A stretch of 25,426 nt of DNA from Corynebacterium accolens (GTDB lineage: Bacteria > Actinomycetota > Actinomycetes > Mycobacteriales > Mycobacteriaceae): contig NZ_CP100376.1 in the NCBI RefSeq assembly GCF_030515985.1, positions 2,093,034 to 2,118,459 on the forward strand. The letters are read 5' to 3'. Positions 23,162 through 25,426 of this stretch are shown in pieces; position 1 is the first letter of the stretch, and the number at the start of each line of letters is the position of its first letter. Below the pieces are notes generated by a model. It made no database searches, was not told where the DNA came from, and was given only the letters and a program-made list of their open reading frames with translations. A program made the position numbers and the translations under genes.

Positions 23162-23770
23162 TTGCCAGGAATCGGTAAAGTCCGCCGTTGCGGCCAACCC
23201 GCCGCCCTCGCGCACGCTAATCCCGCTGGGGGTTACAACGATGGTCGAGGGCGAGGCATCCACGTAGTAGTTACCGCCGTCTTGGCCAATGATGGATCCG
23301 GTAAATTCGCCGCCGAAGATGGTGGACCGGTAGGTCAGCGTTCCTCCCGTGTTTTCGCAGACAATGGCCCTCCCGTCTGGGCCTTTACCGGCGAAGACGA
23401 CGCGCTCAAAACGGTGACAATCGGCGTAGGTATTAATATCGGTCCAGCCGTATTCACCCAGGCCGTCGATGAAGTCGCCTCCGCCGCCATTAGTGGTCTT
23501 CGGCGGCTGTGCCTGTTCTTGTTCGGTCTCGGTCACCGTGACCACGGGTGGTTCTTTGTCTTGGGTTTCCGGGGACTTTGTTGCCGTCGAGGTTTCTTCG
23601 GTGGAAGTCTCCGTCGTGCTTTCGACGGTGGTCATACCGCCATCGCCGGAAAAGTCGGGCTGATTCCCATCCGTGCTACTGCTACAGGCGCTTAAAACGA
23701 TGCCCGCGGTCGCTACTACGCCGAGGTGCAATCCCCAACGCACACGAAAAGTTAATTGAAAGTGCGGCAT
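23156..23770 (-). CDS. Putative lipoprotein with Thr-rich linker
   Basis: A 204-residue exported lipoprotein: an N-terminal signal peptide with the lipobox LSAC (Cys29), a Thr/Glu/Ser-rich linker (about 45-95), and a folded C-terminal part (about 100-204) beginning GGDFIDGLGEYGWTDI. Two Cys residues there (in YADCHRF and AIVCENT) could form a disulfide. ATG 23770 follows AAAGGA; the longer in-frame start has no ribosome binding site. It follows the penicillin-binding-like lipoprotein gene by 32 nt. Function not recognised; the domain resembles small secreted actinobacterial proteins of unknown role. Confidence 0.75.
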   Translation of the reverse strand: MPHFQLTFRVRWGLHLGVVATAGIVLSACSSSTDGNQPDFSGDGGMTTVESTTETSTEETSTATKSPETQDKEPPVVTVTETEQEQAQPPKTTNGGGGDFIDGLGEYGWTDINTYADCHRFERVVFAGKGPDGRAIVCENTGGTLTYRSTIFGGEFTGSIIGQDGGNYYVDASPSTIVVTPSGISVREGGGLAATADFTDSWQR

Positions 23771-23802
23771 GATAAGTCCTTTCTCATAAGCCGGAAGTGG
23801 GG

Positions 23803-24801
23803 CTAACAAGCTGGGGTGGGCCAGGCAATATCGGCCTTGGAAAGATCGAGCGCCATGCCCGAAAGTATTGGTTGGGCGGAGGCGTATTGACCATCGGGGG
23901 CCGAGGCGATGAGCGCTACCGCCACCTCTCGGCCGCCGATGGTGGCAAGACCCATCTGCCGCACATCATAGCCGCCCGCGGTATCTGGGCCCCAGCCACC
24001 TTTAAGGGCGGCACCCTCTAGGTTGCGCAGGCCATAGCTTTGGGCGGGGTCGGGAGTAGACATCGCGGTGAGGATGGGCTCGGCACCGTTGACGCAGCGC
24101 AGCTTCGCCATGAACGCGGCTTGGTCGCCCACGCTCCACTGCGTTTGCCCGAAGGCGCTAAATTCCGGGCGGGTGACCTGGCTTTGTACCTGGGTGGTGG
24201 TATCGCCGGCCTCAGCTAATACCTGTTGCGCGGCCTGGGCGGCTTGTGCGCCGCCGCCGAGTGCGTCCCAGGCGGATTGCGCCGCTTCATTATTGGAATA
24301 GGTAATCGCAGATGTCACCACATCCGGGCCGATAAGCCCTGCGCGATGGGCGGCGATGAGCACCGGCACCTTGGAGGTGGACCAGGCGGTTTCGGGCGCG
24401 GTGCGCCCGGCGGCAACGGTGGTGTTGCCATCCGATACCGCGATGCCTACATTCCCGTAGTTGGCGGCGATGCGGTCGAGTTCGCGCTGCAGGTCGCCGG
24501 CCGACGCCAACTCACCGTCACCAGCTCCGGCTCCAGCATTGGCATCGGCTGGGGCATCTGGCTGGGCATCGGCCGGCGTAGCCTCGGCCTTCTCTGCGGC
24601 ATCGCGAGGGCTATCCGCCCTATCCGCTGCGCTCTCCGTAGAGCGCGACGTTTCCTGCTTGGCGATGTCCGGCTCTGATTCCGTCTCCTGCTCGCCCTGC
24701 CCGCACGCGCTAAGGCACAGCGCCCCGGCCATAACTAGGCCGCCGAGCGCCATGCGCCTCGGGGCGGTACGCCTCGGTGCGGTGTGGGTTGGTGCGAGCA
24801 T
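23803..24801 (-). CDS. Lipoprotein with serine beta-lactamase/DD-peptidase-like domain
   Basis: A 332-residue lipoprotein: Arg-rich start, lipobox LSAC (Cys33), an acidic Ala/Asp/Glu-rich linker (about 36-100) and a penicilloyl-serine-transferase-like domain. The active-site set is visible: SxxK as Ser141-Lys144 in WSTSKVP, SxN as Ser169-Asn171 in TYSNNEAA, and a KGG triad in place of KTG in ALKGGWGPD (near 272). It lacks a clear class A Glu166 region, so beta-lactamase activity is uncertain; a cell-wall role or a non-catalytic role is possible. AAGGAT precedes the ATG. It starts 31 nt after purH, on the same strand. Confidence 0.75.
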   Translation of the reverse strand: MLAPTHTAPRRTAPRRMALGGLVMAGALCLSACGQGEQETESEPDIAKQETSRSTESAADRADSPRDAAEKAEATPADAQPDAPADANAGAGAGDGELASAGDLQRELDRIAANYGNVGIAVSDGNTTVAAGRTAPETAWSTSKVPVLIAAHRAGLIGPDVVTSAITYSNNEAAQSAWDALGGGAQAAQAAQQVLAEAGDTTTQVQSQVTRPEFSAFGQTQWSVGDQAAFMAKLRCVNGAEPILTAMSTPDPAQSYGLRNLEGAALKGGWGPDTAGGYDVRQMGLATIGGREVAVALIASAPDGQYASAQPILSGMALDLSKADIAWPTPAC

Positions 24802-24832
24802 GATCAGAATCCTTAGGTGTCAGGCGCTATCG

Positions 24833-25426
24833 CTAGTGCGCGAAGTGGCGCGTTCCGGTGAGATACATCGTAACACCAGCGGCCTTAGCTGCCTCGATAA
24901 CTTCTTCATCGCGGATGGAGCCGCCGGGCTGGACAACGGCTTTGACGCCGGCATCGAGAAGCACTTGCAAGCCGTCGGCGAAGGGGAAGAAGGCATCGGA
25001 GGCGGCGAAGGAGCCTTGGGTGCGGTTGGTGGCATCAGCAAGCGTATTGGCGCGCTCGACCGCAAGCTTGGCGGAATCCACGCGGTTAACTTGGCCCATG
25101 CCCACGCCGACGGTCGCGTTGTCCTTAGCCAGCAAAATGGCATTGGACTTGACCGCGCGCACCGTGCGCCAGGCGAATTCGAGCTGGGCCAAGTCCTCGT
25201 CGCTCAGGGCCTCGCCCGCTGCCAGAGTCCAGTTTTCGGGCTTATCACCCTCGGCCTGGTAAGTATCCGGCTCTTGGCGCAGCACACCGCCGGAGATGTA
25301 CTTGCGCTCCTCGCCTTGTTCCTCTGGCTCGGCCAAAAGAACGCGCAGGTTCTTCTTGGACTGCAGAATCTCCAGCGCCTTATCTTCATAGGCGGGTGCG
25401 ACGATAACCTCGGTGAAAATGCCCTT
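24833..25426 (-). CDS. purH: PurH, AICAR transformylase/IMP cyclohydrolase (C-terminal part)
   Basis: Bifunctional enzyme of the last two steps of IMP synthesis. The open frame runs off the right edge, so only the last 197 residues are present. They belong to the AICAR formyltransferase domain: [18 protein letters not shown] near the edge, then [20 protein letters not shown] and [12 protein letters not shown], the [13 protein letters not shown] segment, and [17 protein letters not shown] leading to the typical end GTRHFAH. First of three same-strand genes with the two lipoproteins. Confidence 0.95.
   Translation of the reverse strand, partial: KGIFTEVIVAPAYEDKALEILQSKKNLRVLLAEPEEQGEERKYISGGVLRQEPDTYQAEGDKPENWTLAAGEALSDEDLAQLEFAWRTVRAVKSNAILLAKDNATVGVGMGQVNRVDSAKLAVERANTLADATNRTQGSFAASDAFFPFADGLQVLLDAGVKAVVQPGGSIRDEEVIEAAKAAGVTMYLTGTRHFAH

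Overview
The window is chromosomal DNA of a Corynebacterium (high-G+C Gram-positive). This rests on an AmtR regulator that closely resembles, from memory, the C. glutamicum protein; the rpsF-ssb-rplI-dnaB order without rpsR; the htrA-mog-mscL neighbourhood; an actinobacterial rrn leader; and zinc-free ribosomal protein paralogues. No phage, plasmid or CRISPR signature is visible. The species cannot be fixed.

Left block (1-12619): the end of a small membrane protein; the rpsF-ssb-rplI operon closed by a strong terminator; a 460-bp spacer with three perfect DnaA boxes and an 11-bp inverted repeat; dnaB; then, on the minus strand, a copper cassette copZ-copA followed without a gap by an MFS transporter and a VanZ-like protein. 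A CsoR-type palindrome lies in front of copZ. Divergent from it are a thioredoxin and a PspA/IM30-family protein, which meets a NYN-domain nuclease tail to tail. A three-gene GntR(YtrA-type)-ABC-permease operon follows, with a repeat-rich operator in front.

Junction (12620-14081): an apparently complete rrn leader runs into only about 119 nt of 16S rRNA. The sequence then switches to the last 29 codons of an IS3-type transposase and the IS end, and then to a fumarase/aspartase-superfamily lyase that lacks its C-terminal half. Three broken elements meet within about 130 bp. This is either a real deletion/rearrangement or an assembly misjoin. As I recall the C. glutamicum map, the genes left and right of this point come from well separated regions.

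Right block (14082-25426): a DcuC-type dicarboxylate transporter upstream of the broken lyase; mscL; an htrA-mog-small-protein operon; a spacer with a DtxR-like box followed by a short terminated unit (candidate iron-regulated small RNA); divergent ribosomal operons rpmE2-rpmF (minus) and rpmB-rpmG-rpsN-rpsR (plus), whose 5' leaders both look structured; a degenerate DUF294-like nucleotidyltransferase gene and amtR; and on the minus strand the 3' part of purH followed by two lipoprotein genes, one with a serine beta-lactamase/DD-peptidase fold.

The most interesting leads are the DtxR-box/small-RNA unit, the three-way-junction leader in front of rpmB, the DnaA-box cluster in front of dnaB, the 16S/IS3/lyase junction, and the DUF294-like gene beside amtR. 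All RNA folds were found by eye and no database search was possible.
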